From Pseudomonadota bacterium (lineage in GTDB: Bacteria > Pseudomonadota > Gammaproteobacteria > Steroidobacterales > MnTg04): a stretch of DNA of 64,000 nt. The notes beneath the pieces are model-generated. The model had not been told where the DNA came from. It saw nothing but the letters and a program-made list of their open reading frames with translations, and searched no databases. The translations under genes were made by a program, and so were the position numbers. Shown here in pieces: positions 18,134 to 28,135 of this stretch; the stretch's first letter is position 1; the number at the start of each line of letters is the position of its first letter. The stretch is taken from the NCBI GenBank assembly GCA_022572885.1, contig JACZVC010000007.1:1-64000 (forward strand), written 5' to 3'.

Positions 18134-20707
18134 TCAACTGCTGAAGCTTAATCCGTCCTTGCCGGCATCGACCTTGATCGTGGTACCTGGACCGAAATCT
18201 CCGGCGAGAATCCGCTGCGCGAGCGGATTTTCCAGTTGCTGCTGGATCGCACGCTTTAGCGGCCGGGCCCCGTAAACCGGGTCGAAGCCGGCGTCGGCGA
18301 TCCGGTCGCTGGCTGCATCGCTCAGCTGCAGACCGATATCGCGCTCGTGAAGCCTCTTGGCCAGGTGAGCGACCTGGATATCCACGATGGCGCGAATATT
18401 CTCTCGCGACAGCGGATGGAACACGACGATATCGTCCACCCGGTTGATGAACTCCGGCCGGAAGTGCTGGCCGAGGATTTCGAGCACCTCGGTTTTCATC
18501 TGCGCGTAATTCGCCTCGCCGCTGAGTTCCTGGATGCGCTGCGAACCAAGATTGGAGGTCATCACGATCACGGCGTTGCGAAAATCGACGGTGCGTCCCT
18601 GGCCATCGGTCAGCCGGCCGTCGTCGAGTACCTGCAGCAGGATATTGAAGACATCCGGATGCGCTTTTTCGATTTCGTCCAGCAGGATCACCGAATACGG
18701 CCGGCGCCGGATCGCTTCGGTCAGGTAACCGCCTTCTTCATAACCGACATAGCCTGGCGGCGCGCCGATCAGCCTGGCAACCGAGTGCTTTTCCATGAAC
18801 TCGGACATGTCGATGCGCACCATGGCGTCTTCGGTATCGAACAGGAACGCAGCGAGCGCCTTGGTGAGTTCGGTCTTGCCTACGCCGGTCGGCCCTAGAA
18901 ACAGGAAGGAACCATTGGGCCGGTTCGGGTCTGACAGCCCCGCGCGCGATCGTCTGATCGCATCGGCCACCGCGGTCACCGCTTCCTTCTGCCCGACCAC
19001 CCGCCTGGCGATCTCCGCCTCCATCCGCAGCAGCTTGTCTTTTTCTCCTTCCAGCATCTTGCTGACCGGGATCCCGGTCCACTTGGACACGACATCGGCC
19101 ACTTCGTCTTCGGTGACCTTGTTGCGCAACAACTGGAGTTCCCGGGACTCGGCTTCAGCCGCCTGTTCGAGCTCGGCTTCGAGTTGGGGGATCCGCCCGT
19201 ACTGCAGTTCGGATGCCCGCGCCAGGTCCTGCGCACGATGCGCTGTTTCCAATTCCGTGCGCGCGCGTTCCAGTTCTTCCTTGATGTGCGAAGCGCCCTG
19301 CACGAGCGCCTTCTCCGCCTTCCAGATTTCCTCCAGATCGGAATACTCGACTGCCTTCTCTGCGATCTCCTTTTCCAGGTCTGCAAGCCGCTTTTTCGAT
19401 GCTTTGTCGGTTTCCTTTTTCAGTGCCTCGCGCTGAATTTTCAACTGGATCAGCCACCGTTCCCTGCGATCCAGTTCTTCGGGCTTGGAATCTATTTCCA
19501 TGCGGATCAAAGAGGCGGCCTCGTCGATCAGGTCGATCGCCTTGTCCGGTAGCTGCCGGTCGCTGATATAACGGTGCGACAACGTCGCGGCGGCGACGAT
19601 AGCCGGGTCGGTAATCTCGACGCCATGGTGTACTTCGTATTTCTCTTTCAGGCCCCTGAGTATCGCAATGGTATCTTCCACGCTCGGCTCATCGACCAGC
19701 ACTTTCTGGAAACGCCGTTCCAGCGCCGCGTCTTTCTCGACATGCTTGCGATACTCGTCCAGCGTCGTGGCGCCGACGCAATGCAGTTCGCCGCGCGCGA
19801 GCGCCGGCTTGAGCATATTGCCGGCATCCATCGATCCTTCCGCCTTGCCGGCGCCGACCATCGTGTGCATCTCATCGATAAACAAGATGATCCGGCCTTC
19901 CTGTTTGGCCAGGTCATTGAGAACGGCTTTCAATCGTTCTTCGAATTCTCCGCGAAATTTCGCACCGGCGATCAGCGCGCCCATGTCCAGCGACAGCAGG
20001 CGTTTGTCACGCAGGCTCTCGGGAATCTCGCCGTTGACGATGCGCTGGGCCAGGCCCTCGACGATCGCGGTCTTGCCGACACCGGGTTCGCCGATCAGGA
20101 CCGGGTTGTTCTTGGTCCGTCGCTGCAATACCTGGATGGTGCGGCGAATTTCGTCGTCGCGGCCGATCACCGGGTCCAGCTTGCCTTGTTCGGCCAGTTC
20201 GGTCAGATCGATGGTGTATTTTTGCAGCGCCTGACGAGTATCTTCTGCATTGGGGTCACTGATGGTCTGACCACCGCGCAGATCGTCGATCGCTTTTTCC
20301 ACGGCGCCCTTGACCACACCGCAATCGCCCAGCAGTTTGGCAAGTCCGCTTTTCCCGCCCAGCGCCGCGAGGACAAACATCTCGCTGGTAATAAACTGGT
20401 CGCCGCGGTCCTGAGCGAGCTTGTCCATGACATTGAGCAAGCGATTCAGCTCATTGGAAATATGCACCTCGCCGGGCGTCCCTTCGACCTGCGGCAGCCT
20501 GTCGACCGCCTCGCCCAACTGAGACCGCAGCAGGTTGACATTGGCGCCTGCCTTGGTGAGCAGGTGCCGTACGCTGCCGCCTTGCTGATTAAGCAACGCG
20601 ATCATCAGATGCACCGGTTCGATAAACTGGTTGTCGCGACCCAATGCCAGTGACTGGGCATCGGCCAGCGCAATCTGCAGCTTGCTGGTTAATTTGTCCA
20701 TTCGCAT
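18134..20707 (-). CDS. clpB: Disaggregase ClpB
   Basis: Hexameric AAA+ chaperone that, with DnaK, pulls proteins out of aggregates. The 857 residues have the full ClpB layout: N-domain from [11 protein letters not shown], first AAA+ module with [13 protein letters not shown], the long coiled-coil middle domain (about 400-530, heptad-rich and charged), second AAA+ module with [13 protein letters not shown], and a C-terminal D2 small domain. The start at 20707 matches the usual MRxDxLT N-terminus. A sigma32-type promoter and a leader hairpin lie upstream, as expected for a heat-shock gene. Confidence 0.98.
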   Translation of the reverse strand: MRMDKLTSKLQIALADAQSLALGRDNQFIEPVHLMIALLNQQGGSVRHLLTKAGANVNLLRSQLGEAVDRLPQVEGTPGEVHISNELNRLLNVMDKLAQDRGDQFITSEMFVLAALGGKSGLAKLLGDCGVVKGAVEKAIDDLRGGQTISDPNAEDTRQALQKYTIDLTELAEQGKLDPVIGRDDEIRRTIQVLQRRTKNNPVLIGEPGVGKTAIVEGLAQRIVNGEIPESLRDKRLLSLDMGALIAGAKFRGEFEERLKAVLNDLAKQEGRIILFIDEMHTMVGAGKAEGSMDAGNMLKPALARGELHCVGATTLDEYRKHVEKDAALERRFQKVLVDEPSVEDTIAILRGLKEKYEVHHGVEITDPAIVAAATLSHRYISDRQLPDKAIDLIDEAASLIRMEIDSKPEELDRRERWLIQLKIQREALKKETDKASKKRLADLEKEIAEKAVEYSDLEEIWKAEKALVQGASHIKEELERARTELETAHRAQDLARASELQYGRIPQLEAELEQAAEAESRELQLLRNKVTEDEVADVVSKWTGIPVSKMLEGEKDKLLRMEAEIARRVVGQKEAVTAVADAIRRSRAGLSDPNRPNGSFLFLGPTGVGKTELTKALAAFLFDTEDAMVRIDMSEFMEKHSVARLIGAPPGYVGYEEGGYLTEAIRRRPYSVILLDEIEKAHPDVFNILLQVLDDGRLTDGQGRTVDFRNAVIVMTSNLGSQRIQELSGEANYAQMKTEVLEILGQHFRPEFINRVDDIVVFHPLSRENIRAIVDIQVAHLAKRLHERDIGLQLSDAASDRIADAGFDPVYGARPLKRAIQQQLENPLAQRILAGDFGPGTTIKVDAGKDGLSFSS

Positions 20708-20722
20708 AGTGGATACCCCGGC

Positions 20723-20758
20723 AAAAAGCGGCCTGGCGCAAAGCTCTCAGCGCCAGGC
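20723..20758 (-). terminator. Terminator-like hairpin within the clpB leader
   Basis: GCCTGGCGC - 10-nt loop - GCGCCAGGC, a perfect 9-bp stem, followed on the clpB strand by CGC and five T. It ends 15 bases ahead of the clpB ATG and lies downstream of the sigma32-type promoter, so clpB transcripts would carry it. It may end read-through from the upstream ZIP gene, or act as an attenuator or thermosensor in the leader. Confidence 0.55.
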
Positions 20759-20772
20759 TCTGATTGCCTGTT

Positions 20773-20801
20773 AAATGGGGGTTCTGACGAACTAAATCAA
20801 G
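20773..20801 (-). promoter_or_regulatory. Sigma32 (heat-shock) type promoter of clpB
   Basis: On the minus strand CTTGAT (20801-20796) and CCCCATTT (20780-20773) are separated by 15 bases. These are close to the sigma32 consensus CTTGAA / CCCCATnT. The predicted transcript would begin near 20766, giving a leader of about 60 bases before clpB. The promoter sits just after the ZIP transporter stop codon. Confidence 0.8.
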
Positions 20802-20817
20802 TTATTGGCGGCGAGCC

Positions 20818-21597
20818 CTAATGGACCACCTGGTGGGTCGTGGCGACGACAAACACGCCGACACCGATCAACAATGCCTGCAGCAAGCTGGCCCTGACTT
20901 CGACATTGCGGTGCAAGCCGGGGATCAGATCGGCAACGGCGATATACAGAAAACTCGATGTGGCGATGGCCAGGACATAGGGCAACAATTCCGTGGCCTG
21001 ATCGAGCAAAACCCAGCCGGCGATGCCTCCGAGGACCGAGGTCAGGCTGGCCAGCAAATTCAGGGTGAATGCCTTGCCTCTCTTCAAGCCGGCATTAAGC
21101 AGGACCGCGAGATCGCCCACTTCCTGCGGAATTTCATGTGCGATCACCGCAATTGAGGTTACGACACCGAGGTGAATATCCGTCAGAAAAGCGGCGGCAA
21201 TCAACAATCCATCGAGAAAATTATGAATCCCGTCGCCGACCAGGATCATCACCCCGGATGCGCTCGCCCGGTGCTGGTCGCTGGGCCCGTGCGCTTCGCA
21301 GTCGTCGTGGTGACAGTGACGCCAAAGCACCAGCTTTTCGAGCAGGAAAAATACCAGGATACCGGTCAGTACGGTCGCACCGATTCGATGGTAACTGTCG
21401 ACGCCGGCGCCATCCAGCGCATGGGGCAGCAGGCCGAGTAATGCCGCTGCAAGCAAGGCGCCGGTCGCGAAACTCACGAGGTGAGGTAAAAGGCCGGTGC
21501 GCCGCCGACTCGAAAACATCAACAGGACGCTGGCCGCCAGTGCGCTCAGCACACCGCCGAGGAAGGTAAAAAAGACTATCCAGGCCAGCACCGGCAT
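20818..21597 (-). CDS. ZIP-family divalent metal transporter
   Basis: 259-residue inner membrane protein with about eight hydrophobic helices, which brings zinc or related divalent metals into the cytoplasm. The metal path motifs are clear: HNFLDG at 125-130 (helix IV) and HEIPQE at 154-159 (helix V). A His/Asp-rich loop (HCHHDDCEAHG, about 94-103) between helices III and IV is the typical cytoplasmic metal-sensing loop. It lies upstream of clpB on the same strand. The exact metal cannot be told. Confidence 0.9.
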   Translation of the reverse strand: MPVLAWIVFFTFLGGVLSALAASVLLMFSSRRRTGLLPHLVSFATGALLAAALLGLLPHALDGAGVDSYHRIGATVLTGILVFFLLEKLVLWRHCHHDDCEAHGPSDQHRASASGVMILVGDGIHNFLDGLLIAAAFLTDIHLGVVTSIAVIAHEIPQEVGDLAVLLNAGLKRGKAFTLNLLASLTSVLGGIAGWVLLDQATELLPYVLAIATSSFLYIAVADLIPGLHRNVEVRASLLQALLIGVGVFVVATTHQVVH

Positions 21598-21685
21598 TTA
21601 ACCCAATCCCCCAAAAGTTTTATTGATTACGGACCGGCTGATTGTAACGATGTATGGCCGGCAAGGCACAACGCATATCTTGTTG

Positions 21686-22420
21686 TCACTGCAGCCAGAT
21701 CATGCACGCCTGGCGCCCGCAGCGGTCTTCGCGCCGGTAAGAAAAAAACCGCTGCACATCGGTGAACGTGCAAAAAGTTCCGCCAAACACGCTAACCCCC
21801 CGCGCTTCCAGGATATGGCGCGCCAGGCCATACAGGTCCATCTTCCAGTGACTGGTATCGTCCTCGGCGAAGGAAGTCGCGCTGGCCTGGCTTTTCTCGA
21901 CAAACGCCTGCCTGACCTTCGCGCCGACCTGGTAGGCAGCCGGCCCGATCGCCGGCCCCAGCCAGGCGAGCAGTTGTGGTCCGTCGCGGGACATTTTTTT
22001 CAATGCCGCTTCGATAACGCCACCGGCCAGGCCCTGCCAGCCAGCATGTACCGCGGCGACCTGCTTGCCGTCGTCGCTACACAGCAAAATGGGCAGACAA
22101 TCGGCGCTCAGAATCGCACAAACCTGGCCTGGCCTGCTGCTAACCGATGCATCGGCGGCAACCGGCATTGACTCTGACGCAAGATCGACAACGCGGTTAC
22201 CGTGCGCCTGTGGCAACCACCGAGGCTCTGCCGGCAAACCGGCAAAGGCGCGCAAGCGCTTCCTGTTTTCGGCGACATTGTCATCGCGGTCACCAACGTG
22301 GCCCGCCAGATTCAGGCTGGAAAATTCTCCCCGGCTGACGCCGCCGATGCGTGTAGTCGCGAAGGCACGGATATTCCCTGGCGCCGGCCAGTCCGGAATA
22401 ATCAGCTCGATTCCGATCAC
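21686..22420 (-). CDS. pgeF: Peptidoglycan editing factor PgeF (YfiH/LACC1 family)
   Basis: Laccase-domain protein of 244 residues. Members have purine nucleoside phosphorylase/deaminase activity, and in E. coli PgeF keeps UDP-MurNAc-L-Ser from entering peptidoglycan. The sequence shows the family's zinc and active-site region: LSADCLPILL, HAGWQGLAGG and the conserved ending with FFSYRR. The ATG overlaps the rluD stop (ATGA), the classic rluD-pgeF pair, so translation is likely coupled. Confidence 0.93.
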   Translation of the reverse strand: MIGIELIIPDWPAPGNIRAFATTRIGGVSRGEFSSLNLAGHVGDRDDNVAENRKRLRAFAGLPAEPRWLPQAHGNRVVDLASESMPVAADASVSSRPGQVCAILSADCLPILLCSDDGKQVAAVHAGWQGLAGGVIEAALKKMSRDGPQLLAWLGPAIGPAAYQVGAKVRQAFVEKSQASATSFAEDDTSHWKMDLYGLARHILEARGVSVFGGTFCTFTDVQRFFSYRREDRCGRQACMIWLQ

Positions 22421-23388
22421 GTTCGCGCTCCGTCCTTGTTGGCCGCGTCCTTGCGCAGTACCTGGATCAATGCAGCTAAATCGCCGGGGATTTCAGCACT
22501 CCAATCCAGCGCTTTCCCGCTGCGCGGGTGGGATAAAGCCAGGCGACCTGCGTGCAGGGCCTGGTGGCTGAATTTACGCAGGATATCTGCGAGTTCTGCA
22601 CTGGCGCCTGCCGGTATGGCCAGTCGGCCGCCATAGACAGGATCGCCGATCAGGGGATGGCGCAGGTAAGCGAAATGCACACGAATCTGGTGGGTGCGCC
22701 CGGTTTCGAGGCTGACCCGAACATGGCTGTGCCCGCGAAATCGTTCGATCACGCGATAATGGGTGACTGCATTCCGGCCTGCGGGTCTAACGGCCATCTT
22801 CCGGCGGTCATTCGGGTGGCGATCGAGCGGCTGATCCACGGTCCCGCCCGCGGTCAGCACACCCAGGCAAACCGCCTGATATTCACGGGTAATCTCCCGG
22901 AGCGCCAGCATATCGCTGAACTGTTGCTGGATTTCGGCATCGCGCGCAACCAGCAGCAAGCCGCTGGTACCCTTGTCCAGCCGGTGGACGATCCCCGCCC
23001 GCGGCATTGCTTCCAGCCGCGCGTCAAAATTCAGCAAGGCATTGACCAAGGTGCCATCCGGGTTGCCGGCGCCTGGGTGCACGACCAGCCCGACCGGCTT
23101 GTTGATCACCAGAAAATCATCGCCCTGATCCACGATCTCCAGCCGGATGTCCTGTGGCCGATCGACAGTTCGTGGCTCCAGAGACTCGCGAATCAGCACC
23201 TGCTCGCCACCGGTCAGCTTCTGTCTCGGGCGGGTCGTCTTGCCATCCAGGAGAATATCGCCGCTTTCTATCCATTGCTTGATGCGGCTCCGCGAAAACT
23301 GCGGAAACAATCGGGCCAGGACCTGGTCTAAACGAAAACCTGCCTGATCCGACGGTATTACCAGATTGTGTTCACGGCTTCCTGTCAC
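22417..23388 (-). CDS. rluD: 23S rRNA pseudouridine synthase RluD
   Basis: Makes pseudouridines 1911, 1915 and 1917 in helix 69 of 23S rRNA. From the GTG at 23388 the product is 323 residues: S4 RNA-binding domain (FRLDQVLARLFPQFSRSRIKQWI) followed by the RluA-type catalytic domain with HRLDKGTSGLLLVAR, where Asp is the catalytic residue. The open frame runs much further upstream, but that part lies antisense to bamD and lacks RluD similarity. The GTG start aligns with the usual E. coli start. Divergent from bamD. Confidence 0.94.
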   Translation of the reverse strand: MTGSREHNLVIPSDQAGFRLDQVLARLFPQFSRSRIKQWIESGDILLDGKTTRPRQKLTGGEQVLIRESLEPRTVDRPQDIRLEIVDQGDDFLVINKPVGLVVHPGAGNPDGTLVNALLNFDARLEAMPRAGIVHRLDKGTSGLLLVARDAEIQQQFSDMLALREITREYQAVCLGVLTAGGTVDQPLDRHPNDRRKMAVRPAGRNAVTHYRVIERFRGHSHVRVSLETGRTHQIRVHFAYLRHPLIGDPVYGGRLAIPAGASAELADILRKFSHQALHAGRLALSHPRSGKALDWSAEIPGDLAALIQVLRKDAANKDGART

Positions 23389-23466
23389 TGCATCCCGACC
23401 GACGTGGCTGAACCCCGCGCAGTTTACGGTATACTCCGTGCCCCCGCTAAGCACGTAGGAAAAAAT

Positions 23467-24249
23467 GTGGCTGATTTGAACAACATAGTTCGCTGGTTGA
23501 TCGTCTTGTTGCTGGCCGCAACGCTGAGCGGCTGCGGCGGCAGCCCGCAGGAAGTCGACCCGAACCTGGGCGCAATAAAGCTGTACGAAAAAGCAAGACA
23601 AAGCATGATTACCGGAAATTTCAGCAATGCAATCATGCGATTTGAGCGACTGGAAGGCCGTTTTCCTTTCTCTAACCAAACCAAACAAGCCCAGCTCGAC
23701 ATCATTTTTTGCTATTACATGAACCGCGAACCCGACGCGGCGGTCGACGCGGCCGATCAGTTCATCCTGGAGAATCCGACCCACCCGCGTGTCGATTACG
23801 CCAATTACATCAAGGGCATGGTCTTTTTCCCCAAGAAAACCAACAAGTTTTTCCGGTTGTTCAAGGTTGACCCGACCGAACGTCCGCCGAGCTCCGCACG
23901 AACTTCTTTCGAAAATTTTCATTACTTGGTGACGAATTTTCCGGATAGTCCTTACACGGCCAATGCCCGGCAAAGGATGATTTATCTGCGCAACTACCTG
24001 GCCAAATACGAGTTGCACGTTGCGAATTACTACATGGATCGCGGTGCGTATGTCGCGGCGCTAAAACGTGCGCAGAACGTAATGGTCGAATACCAGGGCA
24101 CGACGTCGGTAGCCGATGCGCTTGGCGTGATGATCGATGCTTACGAAAAGCTCGACCTGCACGAGATGGCGCAACAGACGCGCCAAGTTTTGCAACTGAA
24201 CTCCGGCCGGTTGTCCGGCGCGATGTCGAGCACCACCAGCCCAGACTAG
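23467..24249 (+). CDS. bamD: Outer membrane assembly lipoprotein BamD
   Basis: Component of the BAM complex that inserts beta-barrels in the outer membrane. The GTG at 23467 gives 260 residues with a lipoprotein signal ending LSGC. It is preceded by AGGA six bases away, and an out-of-frame ATG just before it is not the start. The body is a set of TPR-like helical repeats (YEKARQSMITGNFSNAI, FILENPTHPRVDYA) as in BamD. A TATACT at 23430-23435 could be its -10 box, but no good -35 is seen. It is divergent from rluD, and its stop overlaps nadE by four bases. Confidence 0.95.
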   Translation: MADLNNIVRWLIVLLLAATLSGCGGSPQEVDPNLGAIKLYEKARQSMITGNFSNAIMRFERLEGRFPFSNQTKQAQLDIIFCYYMNREPDAAVDAADQFILENPTHPRVDYANYIKGMVFFPKKTNKFFRLFKVDPTERPPSSARTSFENFHYLVTNFPDSPYTANARQRMIYLRNYLAKYELHVANYYMDRGAYVAALKRAQNVMVEYQGTTSVADALGVMIDAYEKLDLHEMAQQTRQVLQLNSGRLSGAMSSTTSPD

Positions 24250-25904
24250 CTGGCCTTGTACCCCGATGTGATCGGATAACGCCAGTCGCGTCCAAAAGCG
24301 CGGCTGCTGATGCGCACACCCGGCGGAGCCTGGCGTCTCTTGTATTCGTTGCGCTGGACCATTGCCAGCACCTTGCCGACTATGGCGCGCTCAAAACCTC
24401 GTTCGCAAATCTCGTCCACCGACAGGTTTTCCTCGACCAGCGCCTCGAGTATTGGATCGAGAATATCGTAGGGCGGCAGATTGTCGCTGTCTTTCTGACC
24501 TGCGCGCAGTTCCGCAGAAGGTTCGCGGGTCAGCGCGCGCTCCGGTATGACCGGGCCCAGCGAATTGCGATATCTGGCCAGTTCATAAACCAGGGTTTTT
24601 GAGCAATCCTTGATCGGCGCAAACCCACCGGCCATGTCGCCGTACAAAGTGGCATAGCCGACCGCCATTTCGCTCTTGTTGCCGGTGGTCAGGAGCATTT
24701 TCCCGGTTTTGTTCGATATCGCCATCAGGATGATGCCCCGGCTGCGAGCCTGGATGTTTTCCTCGGTCGTATCCTCCGGCAAACCCGCAAACAATGGCCC
24801 GAGAGTATCGAGGACGCTGCCGAAAATATCCTCGATCGGCAATACGTCATACTGAACTTCCATCGTTCGCGCCTGTTCGGCGGCATCCTCGATGCTGATA
24901 TCGGCGGTGAAGCGCGATGGCATCATGACTGTCTGCACCCGGTCGGCACCCAGCGCGTCAACGGCGATGGCAAGAGTCAATGCCGAGTCGATCCCACCGG
25001 AAAGACCGATGACCACGCCGGGGAAACCGTGGTTAATCACATAGTCGCGAACGCCCAGGACGATGGCTCGGTATGCGCTTTCGGTTGGCCCCAGGTCCGC
25101 GCAAATTTCCGCCGGCGCCACTTCCACCCCGTCCGCTCTGGCGCGCAGTTCCAGCGGATAGACGCCTTCTTCAAACTGGGGAGCCTGAAACACGGTCTCG
25201 CCCTTTGCGTCGAGGGCCATGGAACCGCCGTCAAACACCAGTTCATCCTGGCCACCGACCAGGTTCAGGTAAATCATGGGAATCCCGCTGCCGCTGCTTC
25301 GTTCCGCCAGCAACGCCCGCCTCCTGGACTGGCTGCGAATCTCGTACGGAGAGCCATTGGTGATGATCAGGGCCTCAGCGCCGATATCACGGGCAGCTTC
25401 GGCGGTACCGTCGTGCCAGATGTCCTCGCACAACGCCAGACCCAGCCTGATACCGCCAATATCGATGATCTTTGCTTCGTCCCCGGCCAGGAAATAGCGT
25501 TCTTCATCGAACACCGCGAAATTGGGCAGATATCGTTTCCGGTAATTCACGCTCTGCTTGCCTTCGCCGATCAGGGTCAGCGAATTGTAGATGCCGTCTT
25601 CGGTGTACTCGGGATAGCCGATCAGGACCTGGACGCCTGCCAGTTCCGCCACCAGCTTAGCCAGGCCGTTGGCGACCTGTCGCCTCAGCCCCTTGTGGAA
25701 CAGCAGGTCCTCCGGCGGGTAACCGGTCAGCGTGCATTCGGGAAATACCACGAGCTGTGCGTGCAACTGGTCGCGAGCACGGTGGGCGGTCTCGATGACC
25801 CGCCGGGTATTGCCCGGCACATCGCCCACGGTCATGCTGATCTGCGCCAGCGCAATCGTTATTTGCCTGGACCCGGAACCTTTATCGTTGGAGGGTTTAT
25901 TCAT
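24246..25904 (-). CDS. nadE: Glutamine-dependent NAD+ synthetase
   Basis: Makes NAD from nicotinic acid adenine dinucleotide with glutamine as ammonia donor. The 552 residues hold an N-terminal nitrilase-fold glutaminase, with Glu in VVFPECTLTGYPPEDLL, Lys in KRYLPNF and Cys in LCEDIWH. A C-terminal ATP-pyrophosphatase synthetase domain follows with VIGLSGGIDSALT. The pair is the long form of NadE, with both domains fused. It ends against bamD and follows sucD by 42 bases on the same strand. Confidence 0.96.
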   Translation of the reverse strand: MNKPSNDKGSGSRQITIALAQISMTVGDVPGNTRRVIETAHRARDQLHAQLVVFPECTLTGYPPEDLLFHKGLRRQVANGLAKLVAELAGVQVLIGYPEYTEDGIYNSLTLIGEGKQSVNYRKRYLPNFAVFDEERYFLAGDEAKIIDIGGIRLGLALCEDIWHDGTAEAARDIGAEALIITNGSPYEIRSQSRRRALLAERSSGSGIPMIYLNLVGGQDELVFDGGSMALDAKGETVFQAPQFEEGVYPLELRARADGVEVAPAEICADLGPTESAYRAIVLGVRDYVINHGFPGVVIGLSGGIDSALTLAIAVDALGADRVQTVMMPSRFTADISIEDAAEQARTMEVQYDVLPIEDIFGSVLDTLGPLFAGLPEDTTEENIQARSRGIILMAISNKTGKMLLTTGNKSEMAVGYATLYGDMAGGFAPIKDCSKTLVYELARYRNSLGPVIPERALTREPSAELRAGQKDSDNLPPYDILDPILEALVEENLSVDEICERGFERAIVGKVLAMVQRNEYKRRQAPPGVRISSRAFGRDWRYPITSGYKAS

Positions 25905-25946
25905 TGCTCGCCGATTGTTGTTTCCGCAGACAGCGGCGCAAGTCTG

Positions 25947-26819
25947 TCAGCCACCCAGTCGCTGCAACATGGCGCTGCCCATCTCCGCAGGCGAACGCAC
26001 CGTGGTAACGCCAGCCGCATTCAGCGCCTTGAATTTTTCCTCCGCGGTACCGGTCCCGCCGGAGATGATTGCCCCGGCATGACCCATGCGTTTGTCTGGA
26101 GGCGCTGTCACACCAGCAATGTAAGCGACCACCGGCTTGCTGACATGTTGTTTGATGTAAGCGGCCGCGGCTTCTTCGTCGGTGCCACCGATCTCACCCA
26201 CCATGATAATACCTAAGGTCGCCGGGTCCGCCTCAAACAGTTCGAGACAGTCGATGAAATTCATCCCCCGAACCGGGTCGCCGCCGATACCGATGCAGGT
26301 CGTCTGGCCAAGCCCGTTGCAGGTGGTCTGATAAACCGCTTCGTAGGTCAGCGTTCCGGATCGCGACACCACGCCAACCTTGCCCGGCTGATGAATAAAG
26401 CCCGGCATGATGCCTATCTTGCACTCGCCCGGCGTAATGATGCCCGGGCAATTTGGCCCGATCAGCCGGCAGTCATAATCGTTCAGCGTGGCCTTGACCC
26501 GCACCATGTCCAGGACGGGAATGCCCTCGGTGATGCAAACCACCAGCTTGATGCCGCCATCGGCAGCTTCCAGGATCGCATCGGCGGCACAAGGCGCCGG
26601 CACATAGATCATGCTGACCTCAGCTCCTGTTTCCGCAACGGCCTGGTGTACCGTATCGAAAACCGGCAGGTCCAGGTGAGTCTCGCCGCCACGGCCGGGC
26701 GTTACCCCACCGACCATGCTAGTCCCGTATTCGATGCTCTGACGGGAATGAAAGCTGCCCTGGCGCCCGGTAAACCCCTGGCAAATGACCTTGCTGTCTT
26801 TATTAACGAGTATGCCCAT
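25947..26819 (-). CDS. sucD: Succinate--CoA ligase (ADP-forming), alpha subunit
   Basis: TCA cycle enzyme that makes ATP from succinyl-CoA. The 290 residues match the family. They start with the CoA-binding domain ([24 protein letters not shown]), and [10 protein letters not shown] supplies the phosphohistidine. It follows sucC by 24 bases, so the two subunits form one operon. Their order and spacing are as usual. Confidence 0.97.
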   Translation of the reverse strand: MGILVNKDSKVICQGFTGRQGSFHSRQSIEYGTSMVGGVTPGRGGETHLDLPVFDTVHQAVAETGAEVSMIYVPAPCAADAILEAADGGIKLVVCITEGIPVLDMVRVKATLNDYDCRLIGPNCPGIITPGECKIGIMPGFIHQPGKVGVVSRSGTLTYEAVYQTTCNGLGQTTCIGIGGDPVRGMNFIDCLELFEADPATLGIIMVGEIGGTDEEAAAAYIKQHVSKPVVAYIAGVTAPPDKRMGHAGAIISGGTGTAEEKFKALNAAGVTTVRSPAEMGSAMLQRLGG

Positions 26820-26843
26820 TGCTGGCTGGTGTTTACTGTTTGC

Positions 26844-28004
26844 TCAGGCGACGACGGCCGCGACTTTTTTCGCCGCATCGGTCAAGTCATCGGCGGCGAT
26901 AATATCCAGTCCGCTGCCGGCCAGCAGTTCCCTGCCCTCGTTTACATTGGTGCCCTCCAGTCTCACAACCACAGGCACTTCGACGCCCACTTCTTTCACC
27001 GCAGCAATAATTCCCTCGGCAATCAGGTCGCAGCGAACGATGCCACCGAATATGTTCACCAGGATCGCCTTGACCCGGTCGTTCGACAAAATCAGCTTGA
27101 ACGCCTCAGCCACGCGCTCGGCTGTCGCGCCGCCACCGACATCCAGGAAATTCGCCGGGTCGCCGCCGTGCAGTTTGATCAGGTCCATCGTCGCCATCGC
27201 CAATCCGGCGCCGTTGACCATGCAGGCGATATTGCCGTCAAGGGACACATAATTGAGATCGTGGGCACTGGCCTCGTTTTCCTTTTCGTCTTCCTGCGTC
27301 GGGTCGCGCCATTCCAACATCTGCGACTGGCGAAACAGCGCGTTGTCTTCGATATTGATTTTCGCGTCCAGCGCGACCACATCGCCATCGGCGGTCACGA
27401 TCAACGGGTTGATTTCGATCATCGAAGCGTCGCGTTCGACAAATAACTTGTACAACTGCATCGTTATCCTGGTGAACTGAGCGACCTGTTCCTTGTCGAG
27501 TCCCAGCGAGAATCCCATCTGGCGGGCCTGGTACGGCTGCAGACCGGCCGCCGGGTGGACCGACAGCGTTTGAATCTTGCCCGGCTCCGCCGCTGCGACT
27601 GCCTCGATATCCATGCCGCCCGCCGCGGACACCATAAAACTGATGCGCTCGCTGGCACGGTCCACCAGCAGGCTCAGATAAAGTTCGCGCGCAATTTCGG
27701 AACCCACCTCCACGATTACCGTGTGAATTGGCAACCCCTCGGGTCCGGTCTGTTTGGTGACCAGGGTGCTCCCCAACATTTCCAGCGCGGCTTTTTTGAC
27801 TTCATCGACGCTGGTGACCAACCTGACGCCTCCTGCCTTGCCACGACCACCCGCGTGTACCTGGGCCTTGACCACCCAGACATTACCGCCCAGCTCCCTG
27901 GCAGCGCTGGCTGCATCATCGGGCGTGTGCGCCGGCAGCCCTTTTGGTACGGGAATGTCGTACTGCCTGAACAAGCGCTTCGACTGGTATTCGTGGAGAT
28001 TCAT
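26844..28004 (-). CDS. sucC: Succinate--CoA ligase (ADP-forming), beta subunit
   Basis: ATP-grasp subunit paired with SucD. The 386 residues start [15 protein letters not shown], the conserved N-terminus, so I chose 28004 over an upstream ATG at 28046. ATP-grasp motifs [16 protein letters not shown] and EINPL are present, and [14 protein letters not shown] lies in the CoA ligase domain. It is the first gene of sucCD. It diverges from pilS across about 130 bases; a weak promoter-like TTGCAC...CACAAT on this strand lies in that gap. Confidence 0.97.
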   Translation of the reverse strand: MNLHEYQSKRLFRQYDIPVPKGLPAHTPDDAASAARELGGNVWVVKAQVHAGGRGKAGGVRLVTSVDEVKKAALEMLGSTLVTKQTGPEGLPIHTVIVEVGSEIARELYLSLLVDRASERISFMVSAAGGMDIEAVAAAEPGKIQTLSVHPAAGLQPYQARQMGFSLGLDKEQVAQFTRITMQLYKLFVERDASMIEINPLIVTADGDVVALDAKINIEDNALFRQSQMLEWRDPTQEDEKENEASAHDLNYVSLDGNIACMVNGAGLAMATMDLIKLHGGDPANFLDVGGGATAERVAEAFKLILSNDRVKAILVNIFGGIVRCDLIAEGIIAAVKEVGVEVPVVVRLEGTNVNEGRELLAGSGLDIIAADDLTDAAKKVAAVVA

Positions 28005-28069
28005 CTGGCGGACCCGGGATTTCAGAAGGCGCGTATTGTGGAGCAAATACTCAGCCGGTGCAAAGCTGT

Positions 28070-28098
28070 TTGGGCCTGGCGGCCTTTGCTTCTACAAT
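28070..28098 (+). promoter_or_regulatory. Possible sigma70 promoter of pilS
   Basis: TTGGGC (28070-28075) and TACAAT (28093-28098) are 17 bases apart, 38 bases ahead of the pilS ATG. The -10 is good and the -35 only half matches. Confidence 0.35.
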
Positions 28099-28135
28099 GG
28101 TCACGGCAAAATGCCAGCCACGGAATGAGGCACCC

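Noticed and set aside
23389-24018. Long N-terminal extension of RluD
   Set aside because: It lies antisense to bamD, has no RluD similarity, and the GTG at 23388 matches the normal start.
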